Shown here in pieces: positions 17,633 to 26,171 of a DNA stretch of 64,000 bases (its first letter is position 1; every line of letters begins with the position of its first letter). Origin of the DNA: Rhodothermia bacterium. Lineage in GTDB: Bacteria; Bacteroidota; Rhodothermia; Rhodothermales; JAAAOL01. The notes beneath the pieces were generated by a model, which saw only the letters and a list, made by a program, of their open reading frames with translations, ran no database searches and was not told where the DNA came from. The position numbers were made by a program, and so were the translations under genes. Where the stretch lies: NCBI GenBank assembly GCA_030428385.1, contig JAUIDY010000010.1, positions 1 to 64,000 on the forward strand, given 5' to 3'.

Positions 17633-19018
17633 ATGGCGCACCGCATACCCTTGAGTGGAGCTGACCGGGCCTGGCTTCGCATGGAACACCCCACCAACCT
17701 GATGATGATCTCCGGGGTGTTGATGTTTGATAAGCCTATGACCACGGATACGTTCAAGGCCCTTCTGGAGGAGCGGCTCCTCATTTATCGGCGGTTTCGG
17801 CAGCGCATCGTGTATCAGCGGGGCACGCCGTATTGGGAAGACGACCCGTTGTTCGACCTCGACCGCCACGTCCATTCCCTCGCCCTTCCTGGCAAAGGCA
17901 GCCAGCAGGAACTGCAGGACCTCACCAGCGACTTGATGAGCACACCGCTCGACTATTCCAAGCCACTGTGGCAAATGCACCTGGCAGAAAACTATGAAGC
18001 GGGCGGTGCCCTCATAGTGCGGTTGCACCACTGCATCGGCGACGGCATCGCTCTCATCCATGTGCTGATCTCGATGGCCGATGAGTATTTCAATGCCGCA
18101 CAGGCTGCTCCCCTCACCAAACGCAACGCTGATTCAAAACCTGGCTTGCTAGGCGGCCTCTTGAAACCTGTCGCCAATGCTGTAACAACGACGATGGACG
18201 CCGCCGAGGCCGTTTTTGATGAAAGTGTAAGCCTCGTCTTCAACCCTAAACACCTGTTAAAACGAGCGAAACAGGGGATGAGCATCGGGGCGGCTACCAC
18301 ACGGCTGCTTCTTTTGCCTGCGGACTCTGACACGGTGCTCAAAGGCCCCCTGAGCGTTGGTAAAAAGGCCGCGTGGTCCCAGCCCATTCCTTTAAAAACC
18401 ATCAAGGCAATCGGCAAAAAGGCGGATGCCAAAATCAACGACGTTTTGGTGGCTGCCACCACCGGTGCCCTGCGGCACTATTTGCAAACCCGAGGTGATG
18501 CCGTTGACACCATTGAACTTCGCGCAACCATCCCCATCAACCTGCGACCACTAGAGGAAGCGCACAAATTAGGCAACCGCTTCGGGTTGGTTTTCCTTAC
18601 ACTCCCGGTTCACCTCGACGAGCCCGCGGAGCGCCTTCAGGAAGTCAAGCGGCGCATGGATAAACTCAAAGGATCTTCCGAAGCAGGCGTTATCTTCGGG
18701 CTACTTCAGATTGCAGGCAACAGCCCCGAAGGGGTACAAAACCAGTTGGTGGACCTGTTAGGCAAAAAAGCCTCGGCCGTTCTCACGAACGTGCCTGGTC
18801 CCCGCGAGACGCTACACCTGAAGGGGCATCAGATTACCGACGTGATGTTCTGGGTGCCGCAGGCGGGCAACCTGAGCCTTGGCATCAGCCTTCTCAGCTA
18901 TGACGGACATGTCTTGCTCGGCATCGCTGTGGATACCCACCTTATTCCCGATCCCGATGCCATTGTGGCGGCGTTTGAAGCAGAGTTTGAGGCGATGAAA
19001 ACGATCCTTCATACTTAA
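17633..19018 (+). CDS. Wax ester synthase/diacylglycerol acyltransferase (WS/DGAT) family
   Basis: A 461-residue O-acyltransferase that would join acyl-CoA to a fatty alcohol or diacylglycerol, making wax esters or triacylglycerol. The catalytic motif HHxxxDG is intact (H132, H133, D137, G138 in LHHCIGDG), and the second conserved segment TNVPGP (LTNVPGPRETLHL) is near residue 390. The N-terminal PLSGADRAWLRMEHP is characteristic. The ATG at 17633 fits the family start; an upstream frame adds 17 residues with no support. It is cytoplasmic or membrane-associated. It faces the acyl-CoA oxidase gene across about 230 bases and is followed by a convergent TetR regulator. Confidence 0.92.
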   Translation: MAHRIPLSGADRAWLRMEHPTNLMMISGVLMFDKPMTTDTFKALLEERLLIYRRFRQRIVYQRGTPYWEDDPLFDLDRHVHSLALPGKGSQQELQDLTSDLMSTPLDYSKPLWQMHLAENYEAGGALIVRLHHCIGDGIALIHVLISMADEYFNAAQAAPLTKRNADSKPGLLGGLLKPVANAVTTTMDAAEAVFDESVSLVFNPKHLLKRAKQGMSIGAATTRLLLLPADSDTVLKGPLSVGKKAAWSQPIPLKTIKAIGKKADAKINDVLVAATTGALRHYLQTRGDAVDTIELRATIPINLRPLEEAHKLGNRFGLVFLTLPVHLDEPAERLQEVKRRMDKLKGSSEAGVIFGLLQIAGNSPEGVQNQLVDLLGKKASAVLTNVPGPRETLHLKGHQITDVMFWVPQAGNLSLGISLLSYDGHVLLGIAVDTHLIPDPDAIVAAFEAEFEAMKTILHT

Positions 19019-19027
19019 GAGAGCCCA

Positions 19028-19615
19028 TTAGTCTTGCTCGATGATTGCGAGGGTCGCATCAATAATGTCTTGCAAATAGGCCGCATCCGTAATGACTTTC
19101 GCCATGGCCCGCAACCCAACGTGCGCGTTGGCAAAATAACGCGCCAGTTGTTGGGGATCGGCGTCTGCGCGCAATTCACCCCGCTCTTTCCCCTCTTGTA
19201 GCGCTGTCTCAAAAAGCACGACCATCACCTCCAGGGTGTCTTGTACCAACGTCTCTACCTCTTCATCCAGCGTACCCTTTTCCATCATCGCATTCACGAA
19301 GAAGCATCCTTTTCGTGCAGGATCCTGGGTCTCAATTTCAGCCACGGCCTCGAATACGCGGCGAAAGGCAACCTGCACGGGCGTAATGGAACGCATGGCT
19401 TCCCGTAAATACCCCTCTTTGCGAGACCGATACCGCTGAAGCGCTGCCAGATACAAGGCATGTTTGTCGCGATAGGTGTGATACAGGCTGCTGCGGTTTA
19501 TTCCCATAGCATCAACCAGGGCCTGCATGGATGTGCCCTCGTAGCCACACTCCCAAAACACCTCCATGGCGGGCACGAGCGTCTGTTCGGGATCAAATAT
19601 TTTGTTTCTTCCCAT
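19028..19615 (-). CDS. TetR/AcrR family transcriptional regulator
   Basis: A 195-residue repressor-like protein. The N-terminal helix-turn-helix (about residues 8-52) reads FDPEQTLVPAMEVFWECGYEGTSMQALVDAMGINRSSLYHTYRDK, split here into TSMQALVDAMG and INRSSLYHTYRDK. The C-terminal ligand domain is helical and of ordinary length. It ends nine bases from the convergent WS/DGAT gene. Its targets are unknown; the neighbouring lipid or dehalogenase genes are natural candidates. No operator could be assigned with confidence. Confidence 0.9.
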   Translation of the reverse strand: MGRNKIFDPEQTLVPAMEVFWECGYEGTSMQALVDAMGINRSSLYHTYRDKHALYLAALQRYRSRKEGYLREAMRSITPVQVAFRRVFEAVAEIETQDPARKGCFFVNAMMEKGTLDEEVETLVQDTLEVMVVLFETALQEGKERGELRADADPQQLARYFANAHVGLRAMAKVITDAAYLQDIIDATLAIIEQD

Positions 19616-19707
19616 CGTTTTACATCACCAATCCATTGATGCGACGTTAACCAACCATTACACATATCGTTCGTTCAACCCTGCACCAGGGTGCCATTTG
19701 TTAGATG

Positions 19708-19745
19708 AGAAAAAACCCTCCCGGCCCACCTAGACCGAAAGGGTT
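19708..19745 (-). terminator. Rho-independent terminator after the DinB gene
   Basis: On the minus strand AACCCTTTCGG and CCGGGAGGGTT form a stem followed directly by TTTTTT-rich sequence (19708-19713 region). It lies 33 bases past the DinB stop and ends the 22386-19778 gene group. Confidence 0.75.
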
Positions 19746-19777
19746 AGAAGCGTCAAAAAAATTTCCGCTGTTGTTCG

Positions 19778-20338
19778 TCAGGCTCCAACAAAACGTGGAG
19801 GCGAAATTCCTTTTAACCGAAGGTATACCACCATTTGTCCCCGATGATGGGTCAGGTGATCGCGGGTGAGGTAAAATAGCTTGGGCCCATTCGCCTGCAC
19901 CTGCCCTCCGAAAAGGGAAACCTTGCGGTTGTGGTCGGCTTCAGTATAGCCCGCCACCACTTCCGCCACGTATTCGAACGAAGATGCCAGCAACGGGATC
20001 ACTTCCTCTTTGGGCAAATTTTCCGTCTCCAGGGTATCGATGGGTGGCGTTTTGTCGGTGATTTTGCTCAAAAAGAAGCAGTTTACCTGCGCAATATGGA
20101 CGGCTTGTTCCGCAAACGAGCGCATCTCTTCTGCGGGACGAAACCCATAGTGTTCGGCCGGCATCGCCTCTAAACAAGCAAGGGTATACGTTTTGGCGCG
20201 ATCCCAAAGGCCCAGTACATCAAACGTGTTTGTGATATGCGGCTTGGGTCCCTCCAAGGGGGCTCCGAAAACGGCTACCGCGGCCATGCTCCCTTTGCTC
20301 AGAAAAGCACGGCGACTTGAAATTGCGGATTCATTCAT
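19778..20338 (-). CDS. DinB-family protein with twin-arginine-type signal
   Basis: A 186-residue protein. The N-terminus MNESAISSRRAFLSKGSMAA carries a twin-arginine (SRRAFL) export signal, unusual for a DinB protein. The four-helix DinB fold follows, with the metal-binding histidine set visible as QAVHIAQ and DHLTHHRGQ. DinB proteins are metal-dependent enzymes, often thiol transferases or hydrolases of unknown substrate. The start at 20338 gives the Tat signal directly; a frame from 20395 would overlap the upstream gene. It is last in a same-strand group after the degenerate metallo-beta-lactamase protein (47-base gap) and before a terminator. Confidence 0.82.
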   Translation of the reverse strand: MNESAISSRRAFLSKGSMAAVAVFGAPLEGPKPHITNTFDVLGLWDRAKTYTLACLEAMPAEHYGFRPAEEMRSFAEQAVHIAQVNCFFLSKITDKTPPIDTLETENLPKEEVIPLLASSFEYVAEVVAGYTEADHNRKVSLFGGQVQANGPKLFYLTRDHLTHHRGQMVVYLRLKGISPPRFVGA

Positions 20339-20384
20339 TGTTGTCTCTTTTCTGTCTTTGAACGTCATTCGTGTCGGTAGCGGA

Positions 20385-21404
20385 TCAGCTTGCATCCTGC
20401 TCTTGATGCAGCAGTTGATACACGTTCCGCAGGTTGATGAAGTGAAAAACCGTCAGAAAGTCGCGGTAGGGACCGTCGGTGTATTTCGTCCGGAACGCCT
20501 CTGAAAAAGCACCCGTCACCTCCTCTTCCGTCAGTCCGGTCTCCACCGCGTGCGCTGCCACTTGCAGCAACTCACTCAGGTAGCCCATGTACAAAGGAAC
20601 CGCTTCTCGCTCCGACGTGAGGCCCCCGTGCCCCGGGACAATGGTTTTTGCCTCCAGCGTTTCTGAAAAACGAGCGACGGCGTCCAGGTAGCGCGGAATG
20701 CGAGCCTGTCCAATGAGCAGCGGTACAATCCCTTCCCCCAGCATAAAATTACCCGTCCAGGCCACGTGGGCAGAAGGCGCATACACCACCAAATCACCTG
20801 GTGAATTGCCATACCCGAAATGGTAAATCTGCACCTGTATACCGCCGAGGTCAATGTCCATCTGCGCCCCATCCAAGATGACATCGGGCAGACGCGCCTC
20901 AACCTGATCTAGCAGGGAAGGATCTTTTACAAATGGCACCTTAATATTCTCGCGCAGCCGCTCAAACCGCGTGGCCATGAGATGCGCCGTGGCTTGGTGG
21001 GCAATAATTTTTGTCTCTGCCGGAAAGGCATAATTCCCAAACCAGTGGTCGCCGTTGTGGCTCGTGTTAACGAGATACAAAATGGGTTTGTCCGTCACCT
21101 CACGGACGGCCGCAATGATCTTGTCCGCAACGATACCATGAATATGGGAGTCGATGACAAGCACCCCCTTTTCCCCTACCACAAATCCGCTGTTATCAGA
21201 AAACGTGACCTGGTTGACCAGCGCATAAACTCCCTTGCCAAGCCGTTTCGTCTCGAAGGAAGCGTCTTCGGGATCCAGCACCCCGGACAATACCTCCAGG
21301 TTCTGGGCGAACCCTGTTGCTGGAAGTCCCCAAAAGCTCACGATGACAAGAACCCACCGCAACGGTGTACGAAGTATGTTTTTTAGATTCATCTTGATGC
21401 TCAT
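20385..21404 (-). CDS. Exported metallo-beta-lactamase-fold protein with degenerate metal site
   Basis: A 339-residue protein with a signal peptide (LRWVLVIVSFWGLPATGFA). The fold is clearly that of the MBL hydrolases: GVLVIDSHIHG strand, ILYLVNTSHNGDHWFGN, GNSPGDLVVY, AWTGNFML and IVPGHGG. The metal ligands are largely replaced: the HxHxDH motif reads SHNGDH (Ser and Asn at the first two histidine positions; D119 and H120 kept), the GHTPGD histidine is Asn (N200), and the bridging Asp of TGD is Asn (N219). The PGHG histidine (H259) remains. It may be catalytically altered or inactive. Starts at 21404 and 21392 are both possible. It lies 40 bases after the dehalogenase gene. Confidence 0.85.
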   Translation of the reverse strand: MSIKMNLKNILRTPLRWVLVIVSFWGLPATGFAQNLEVLSGVLDPEDASFETKRLGKGVYALVNQVTFSDNSGFVVGEKGVLVIDSHIHGIVADKIIAAVREVTDKPILYLVNTSHNGDHWFGNYAFPAETKIIAHQATAHLMATRFERLRENIKVPFVKDPSLLDQVEARLPDVILDGAQMDIDLGGIQVQIYHFGYGNSPGDLVVYAPSAHVAWTGNFMLGEGIVPLLIGQARIPRYLDAVARFSETLEAKTIVPGHGGLTSEREAVPLYMGYLSELLQVAAHAVETGLTEEEVTGAFSEAFRTKYTDGPYRDFLTVFHFINLRNVYQLLHQEQDAS

Positions 21405-21444
21405 CTGTTTTGGAATTAATGTTCCAAAATGGTTCAAAAAAAAG

Positions 21445-22386
21445 CTACGGGGCATGTTGCTGTAGCCATGCCACCATCGCCTTGCCAATACCATGTGGGT
21501 TTTCCTCCATGGGGTAATGAAAGCCAGGCCCCGAATGGAAGACGTCCAGGTTGGGGATAAGCGCTTGATGCCATGCTTGCTGTTCCTGATTTGATATCAC
21601 GCCCGGGGTGGCATAAACCATCAGCATGGGAATCGAGGAGGTGGGCAGCCATGCCTGATACGCCCGGATGAGGTGATCCACCACCTGCGGATCCCCGGCT
21701 ACGGGAACGGAGCGTGCAAACCGATAGGCAACCTCGCGGCGTTTTTCTTCCTTCAAAGGCTGAACAAAAAGCTCCCGTTCCTCCTCCGTTATCGTCCGTA
21801 CCAACCGGGGGCCATCACCAAACGCGTTTTGCACCACAATCAAGTCCCGCCCCACGTTGGGCATACGTATCGCCTGGAAAAAGGAACGGGCACTTTCGGG
21901 GAATGCCTCCCAGTTTGGAAGGGGCGCCAGAATGGCCTCCATCAGCACAACTCCTCTTACGTTTTCAGGATGTCGGCGTGCATAATCCAGCCCGATGACA
22001 GAGCCCCAGTCGTGAACCACCAAGGTGATGTTGGTCAACCCAAGCGCCTCGATAAACCCCTCCACATAGGCCACATGATCGCTGATTTCATACCCGATGT
22101 CGGGCACCTCTGACTTCCCCATCCCGATCAGGTCTACCGCCACGGCCCGGCCCACTTGTGCGGCATAGGGAATCAGGTTGCGCCAGACGTACACATGATC
22201 GGGGTTGCCATGCAAAAACAAGATGGGATCACCCGCTCCTTGCTCCACATAATGCATCCGGGATCCCAGCACGTCCACATATTGCGATTCATACGGAAAG
22301 TGGGAAGCAACGACGGGCAATTCCTGCGACTGTCCCATGCGCGCCACCAAGCCACATAGCACCAAGACCAAACACCAAGTTCTCAT
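21445..22386 (-). CDS. Haloalkane dehalogenase-like alpha/beta hydrolase with signal peptide
   Basis: A 313-residue protein that aligns by eye along its whole length with DhaA/LinB-type haloalkane dehalogenases. The catalytic set is complete: halide-binding N61 (LHGNP) and W127, nucleophile D126 (VHDWGS), acid E150 (VLMEAI) and base H290 (GFHYPMEENP). These enzymes hydrolyse carbon-halogen bonds to alcohols. Residues 1-20 (MRTWCLVLVLCGLVARMGQS) are an export signal, so it probably acts in the periplasm. The ATG at 22386 gives the signal peptide; an upstream frame adds 29 odd residues. It heads a group with the MBL-fold and DinB genes. Substrate range is unknown. Confidence 0.88.
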   Translation of the reverse strand: MRTWCLVLVLCGLVARMGQSQELPVVASHFPYESQYVDVLGSRMHYVEQGAGDPILFLHGNPDHVYVWRNLIPYAAQVGRAVAVDLIGMGKSEVPDIGYEISDHVAYVEGFIEALGLTNITLVVHDWGSVIGLDYARRHPENVRGVVLMEAILAPLPNWEAFPESARSFFQAIRMPNVGRDLIVVQNAFGDGPRLVRTITEEERELFVQPLKEEKRREVAYRFARSVPVAGDPQVVDHLIRAYQAWLPTSSIPMLMVYATPGVISNQEQQAWHQALIPNLDVFHSGPGFHYPMEENPHGIGKAMVAWLQQHAP

Positions 22387-22460
22387 GCGCCTGCTTGTTT
22401 TTGTGGGTGGATGAACATCGCTACGATCTTTTTGAAACGATTGTTTCAGTTCGATATCAA

Positions 22461-22500
22461 AAAAAGCCCACAATGAAAAAAATATCCCTTCGTGGGCTTT
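22461..22500 (-). terminator. Rho-independent terminator of the sugar operon
   Basis: AAAGCCCAC (22463-22471) pairs with GTGGGCTTT (22492-22500). On the minus strand the stem is followed by TTTTT. It starts 13 bases past the isomerase stop and closes the 29462-22513 operon. Confidence 0.85.
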
Positions 22501-22512
22501 AAACGGGCCAGA

Positions 22513-23523
22513 TTAGCCTTGCTTTTCTTTGTCGAACGCCGCATCAAACGCCACGGCCGACGGTGCGAAGTCGATGGCTTTGACGAACGCGGCAGACTCG
22601 GCGGCGCCATGCTCGCGGTCCATGCCGATGTCTTCCCACTCGACGGACAACGGCCCGTCGTAGCCTGCCCGGTTGAGCGCCCGGATGATCTCCTCAAAGT
22701 CTACGCTTCCCCGCCCAAGGGAGCGGAAGTCCCAGAACCGGTCGATGTGCCCGAAGTTGAGATGTCCGCCAAACACGCCCGCACGAGTCGGCTTGTCGCT
22801 CCACCACACGTCTTTCATGTGGACGTGGTAGATCCGATCGGCAAAGGCGTTGATAAAGGCCACATAGTCTACCCCCTGGTAGCCGAGGTGGCTGGGGTCG
22901 TAGTTAAAGCCAAAGGTCTTGCGTCCATCCAGCGCATCAATCGCCCGCTGCGCCGACGAAATGTCGAAGGCAATCTCCGTCGGGTGCACTTCGAGACCGA
23001 ACACAATTCCTTCCTCATCGAACACATCCAGGATGGGATTAAAGCGATCAGCGAAGTCCTGAAAGCCGTTGTCGATGGTGTCGGGTGCGACAGGCGGGAA
23101 TGAATACAGGAGGTGCCAGATGCTACTGCCCGTGAAGCCGTTAACGACATTGACGCCCAGCTTGGCAGCAGCGCGCGCGGTGTCTTTTAATTCATCGGCG
23201 GCCCGCTCGCGCACGCCTTCAGGATCGCCATCGCCCCACACGTGCGGCGGCAGGATGGCCTCATGGCGGCTGTCGATGTTGTCGCATATGCCCTGCCCGA
23301 CAAGGTGGTTGGAGATGGCCCACACCTTGAGGCCGTATTTGGCAAGCAGGTCGTGCCGTCCCTGACAATAATCGGGGTCAGAAAGCGCCTGCTGTACATC
23401 AAAATGATCGCCCCAGCAGGCCAATTCGAGGCCGTCGTAGCCCCACGAGGCGGCTTTTTCGGCGATGGTTTCCAGCGTAAGATCGGCCCATTGGCCGGTA
23501 AAAAGGGTGACAGGTCTGCTCAT
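22513..23523 (-). CDS. Sugar phosphate isomerase/epimerase family protein (TIM barrel)
   Basis: A 336-residue AP-endonuclease-2-type TIM barrel related to xylose isomerase-like sugar isomerases/epimerases. Metal-ligand-type residues occur on successive strands: [26 protein letters not shown] and LSVEWED. The opening [18 protein letters not shown] and [13 protein letters not shown] are typical. There is no export signal. It is last in the six-gene sugar operon, 47 bases after the Gfo/Idh gene, with a terminator directly behind. In related clusters such proteins handle 3-keto sugars or inositol-like substrates; the exact substrate is not shown by the sequence. Confidence 0.9.
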   Translation of the reverse strand: MSRPVTLFTGQWADLTLETIAEKAASWGYDGLELACWGDHFDVQQALSDPDYCQGRHDLLAKYGLKVWAISNHLVGQGICDNIDSRHEAILPPHVWGDGDPEGVRERAADELKDTARAAAKLGVNVVNGFTGSSIWHLLYSFPPVAPDTIDNGFQDFADRFNPILDVFDEEGIVFGLEVHPTEIAFDISSAQRAIDALDGRKTFGFNYDPSHLGYQGVDYVAFINAFADRIYHVHMKDVWWSDKPTRAGVFGGHLNFGHIDRFWDFRSLGRGSVDFEEIIRALNRAGYDGPLSVEWEDIGMDREHGAAESAAFVKAIDFAPSAVAFDAAFDKEKQG

Positions 23524-23570
23524 GAGAACGCACTATTAAAATCAGAGTATGGAGTAAGAGTTTGCGAGAA

Positions 23571-24734
23571 TCAGCCGTTGTAACTGGCATCAATCCAGCC
23601 TTGCTGGCGACCGCTTTCGAGGGCCGTGAGGATAAAGTGTACGCCGCGCACGCCGTCATCCACCGTCGGGAAGTCGGTGTCGAACGGGCCGGGGTCTTCC
23701 CCTGTGATTTTGGCCACCATGGTGCGTCCGGCATTGCGATAAATGTTCGCAAAGGCCTCGAAGAAGGCTTCGGGATGGCCCGACGGCAAGCGGGTGTTGT
23801 GTACCGCCACATCGGACAGGTAGGCGTTGCCGCGCTTCAGGACTTCAAGCGGACGGTCGAGGTAGCGCACGATAAGTTCGTTTGGATCTTCCTGATGCCA
23901 CTCCAGCGAGGCCGTAGTTCCGTAGACACGGATGCGCAGGTTGTTCTCCTGCCCCACGGAGATCTGCGAGCAGTGCAAGATGCCACGAGCGCCACCTTCA
24001 TAGTGGATCAGCAGGTTGGCATCGTCATCAATGTTGCGACCCGGCACCATCGACGACACGTCGGCGCACATGGACTCCATTTCCAATCCGGTGATGTATT
24101 GTGCGAGGTTTTCGGCATGCGAGCCGATATCGCCGAGCGCTCCGGCACCGGCCAGCTTGGGATTGGTGCGCCATTCCGCTTGCTTGTTGCCGCTGTCTTC
24201 GAGCGGCGTTGCCAGCCAGCCCTGCGAATACTCAACGACGATCTTGCGGACGGTGCCGATGTCGCCATTGGCCACCATGTGCCGAGCGTGCTTGACGAGC
24301 GGATAGCCAGTGTAGTTGTGCGTCAGCGCAAAGACCACATCATGCTTTTTTACCAAGTCACGGAGCGCTTCGGCGTCTTCCAGCGTCGTCGTCATTGGTT
24401 TGTCGCATACGACATGAAAGCCGTGCTCAATGAACGTTTTGGCGATGGCGTAGTGGTTGAAATTCGGCGTGACGATGGAGACAAAGTCGATGCGTTCGCC
24501 TTCGGGCAGGGCGGCTTCTTTTTCCGCCATCTCTTCGTAGGAACCGTAGACGCGGGCGGGATCCAACTTCAGTTCTTCGCCTTGCTGCCGTGACTTTTCA
24601 GGAGACGACGAAAAGGCACCGGCCACGAGGTCCATCTCGCCATCCAGCGCCGCCGCCTTCCGGTGAACGCCACCAATAAATGAGCCTGGCCCTCCGCCGA
24701 CCATGCCATAACGTAGTTTTCGATTTAAACCCAT
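23571..24734 (-). CDS. Gfo/Idh/MocA family NAD(P)-dependent oxidoreductase
   Basis: A 387-residue dehydrogenase. The N-terminal Rossmann motif is GMVGGGPGSFIGG (about residues 10-22). The family lysine sits in VVCDKPMTTTLEDA, and the ELARxL-like helix and GALGDIGSHAENLAQYITG hold the catalytic-type histidine. There is no signal peptide, so it is cytoplasmic. It lies 46 bases after the permease and 47 before the isomerase. Members oxidise or reduce sugar hydroxyls and are regular partners of ThuA, GMC and isomerase genes in 3-keto sugar clusters. Substrate unknown. Confidence 0.92.
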   Translation of the reverse strand: MGLNRKLRYGMVGGGPGSFIGGVHRKAAALDGEMDLVAGAFSSSPEKSRQQGEELKLDPARVYGSYEEMAEKEAALPEGERIDFVSIVTPNFNHYAIAKTFIEHGFHVVCDKPMTTTLEDAEALRDLVKKHDVVFALTHNYTGYPLVKHARHMVANGDIGTVRKIVVEYSQGWLATPLEDSGNKQAEWRTNPKLAGAGALGDIGSHAENLAQYITGLEMESMCADVSSMVPGRNIDDDANLLIHYEGGARGILHCSQISVGQENNLRIRVYGTTASLEWHQEDPNELIVRYLDRPLEVLKRGNAYLSDVAVHNTRLPSGHPEAFFEAFANIYRNAGRTMVAKITGEDPGPFDTDFPTVDDGVRGVHFILTALESGRQQGWIDASYNG

Positions 24735-24780
24735 GGGTGAGAGGTTGTTAGGTATGTGGGTGAGTAGGAATCAGCTATAA

Positions 24781-26019
24781 TTAGGCGGTATCCGGCATCT
24801 CTTTCGACACGTCGTCCTTGAACATCAGCGTAAAGAACAGTAACACCGCCCCCGCAAACGCTGCCGGAATCCACCAGAAGTTTTGCCACGTTTCCGGCGT
24901 CAGCGCCGTGGCGTCGCCGAGAAAGCCGTTGTAGACTTCGCCGGCAATCTGCGCTCCGATAAACATCCCCACGCCGTAGGTCACAAAAACGAGCAAGCCC
25001 TGCGCCTGACTCCGTATCGCCGCCGTGGATTTTTTATCGACGTAAATCTGCCCAGTGACAAAGAAGAAGTCGTAGCAGATGCCGTGGAGCAGGATGCCGA
25101 TGACGATCATCCAGAACACACCGGCAGGCGCCGCAACGGCAAACAACGCATAGCGCAACACCCACGCGCCCATGCCTACGACCAGCATCCACTTCACGCC
25201 GAGCCGCACAAAGAACAACGGCATCAGCACCATAAACGCGACCTCCGACATCTGCCCAAGCGACATCGTAGCGGCGGGATTTTCAAAGCCTGCGGCGTTT
25301 ACAAAGATCGGGGCAAAGTTGTAGTACGCCGCCAGCGGGATACAAATCAGGAAAGAGCTCGCGAGGAAGATATAAAACGCCTTGCTTTTTAACTGATCGA
25401 GCGCATCGAGGCCAATGATGCTGCGCACCGACACCTTTTCGCCCGCAGCGGCAGGCGGCGTATGCGGCAAGCTGAAGCTGTAGAGGCCCAGCAAAATGCT
25501 GGCACCAGCCGTAGCATACATCGGCAAGGCCGTTTCGTCAGGTAGCACACCTTCTACGAATTGTCCCAACACAAAGCTGATGAACAACCCGGCCACGATC
25601 CATCCCAGCGTCCCAAATACACGAATCAGTGGGAACTGCTTTTCTTGATCGGTAATGTGGTGAAACGCTAGCGAATTGGAAAGCCCCAGCGTTGGCATAT
25701 AGCACAGGTTGTATACCAAGAGCAACACGATAAACAGTACCGGATTCGCTACCGTCGAAGGCACCAGAAACATGACGACGCCACCGAGTAGATGGAGCAC
25801 ACCCAGCACTTTCTCGGCGGCAAAATAGCGATCGGCGATGAGGCCGAGGAAAAACGGGGCCACGATGGCGGCAACGGGGTTGACGGTGTACGGCCAGTGT
25901 GTCAGGTCGGCCATGCCGTTGGCAGCCATGTAATTCCCGACGGTCACATACCACGCGCCCCAGATGAAGAACTGCAAAAACATCATGACGCTGAGACGCG
26001 CCGGAATAGATCGATTCAT
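24781..26019 (-). CDS. MFS permease, nucleoside:H+ symporter (NupG-like) type
   Basis: A 412-residue integral membrane protein with about twelve hydrophobic segments. The opening MNRSIPARLSVMMFLQFFIWGAWYVTVG (quoted in part: LSVMMFLQFFIWGAWYVT) and the VFGTLGWIVAGL segment are typical of the NupG/XapB nucleoside symporter family within the MFS. In Bacteroidota such genes are often misnamed nucleoside transporters while lying in sugar catabolic operons. Here it sits between the GMC oxidoreductase and Gfo/Idh genes, so a sugar, glycoside or oxidised sugar is a more likely cargo. This is inference from context. Confidence 0.88.
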   Translation of the reverse strand: MNRSIPARLSVMMFLQFFIWGAWYVTVGNYMAANGMADLTHWPYTVNPVAAIVAPFFLGLIADRYFAAEKVLGVLHLLGGVVMFLVPSTVANPVLFIVLLLVYNLCYMPTLGLSNSLAFHHITDQEKQFPLIRVFGTLGWIVAGLFISFVLGQFVEGVLPDETALPMYATAGASILLGLYSFSLPHTPPAAAGEKVSVRSIIGLDALDQLKSKAFYIFLASSFLICIPLAAYYNFAPIFVNAAGFENPAATMSLGQMSEVAFMVLMPLFFVRLGVKWMLVVGMGAWVLRYALFAVAAPAGVFWMIVIGILLHGICYDFFFVTGQIYVDKKSTAAIRSQAQGLLVFVTYGVGMFIGAQIAGEVYNGFLGDATALTPETWQNFWWIPAAFAGAVLLFFTLMFKDDVSKEMPDTA

Positions 26020-26171
26020 AAAACGGTCGGCTTGGGGTGGTGAGGGTTGTTCGCCGGGGGAATCACAGAAATATAAACCGTGGATGATACGGATTCAGGC
26101 TACAGAAGGCGGCTTCCGATTTTTTTGCCCCTGCCGCTTCATCCACGGGTTTGGTTCAATCGTAGTTCGTA

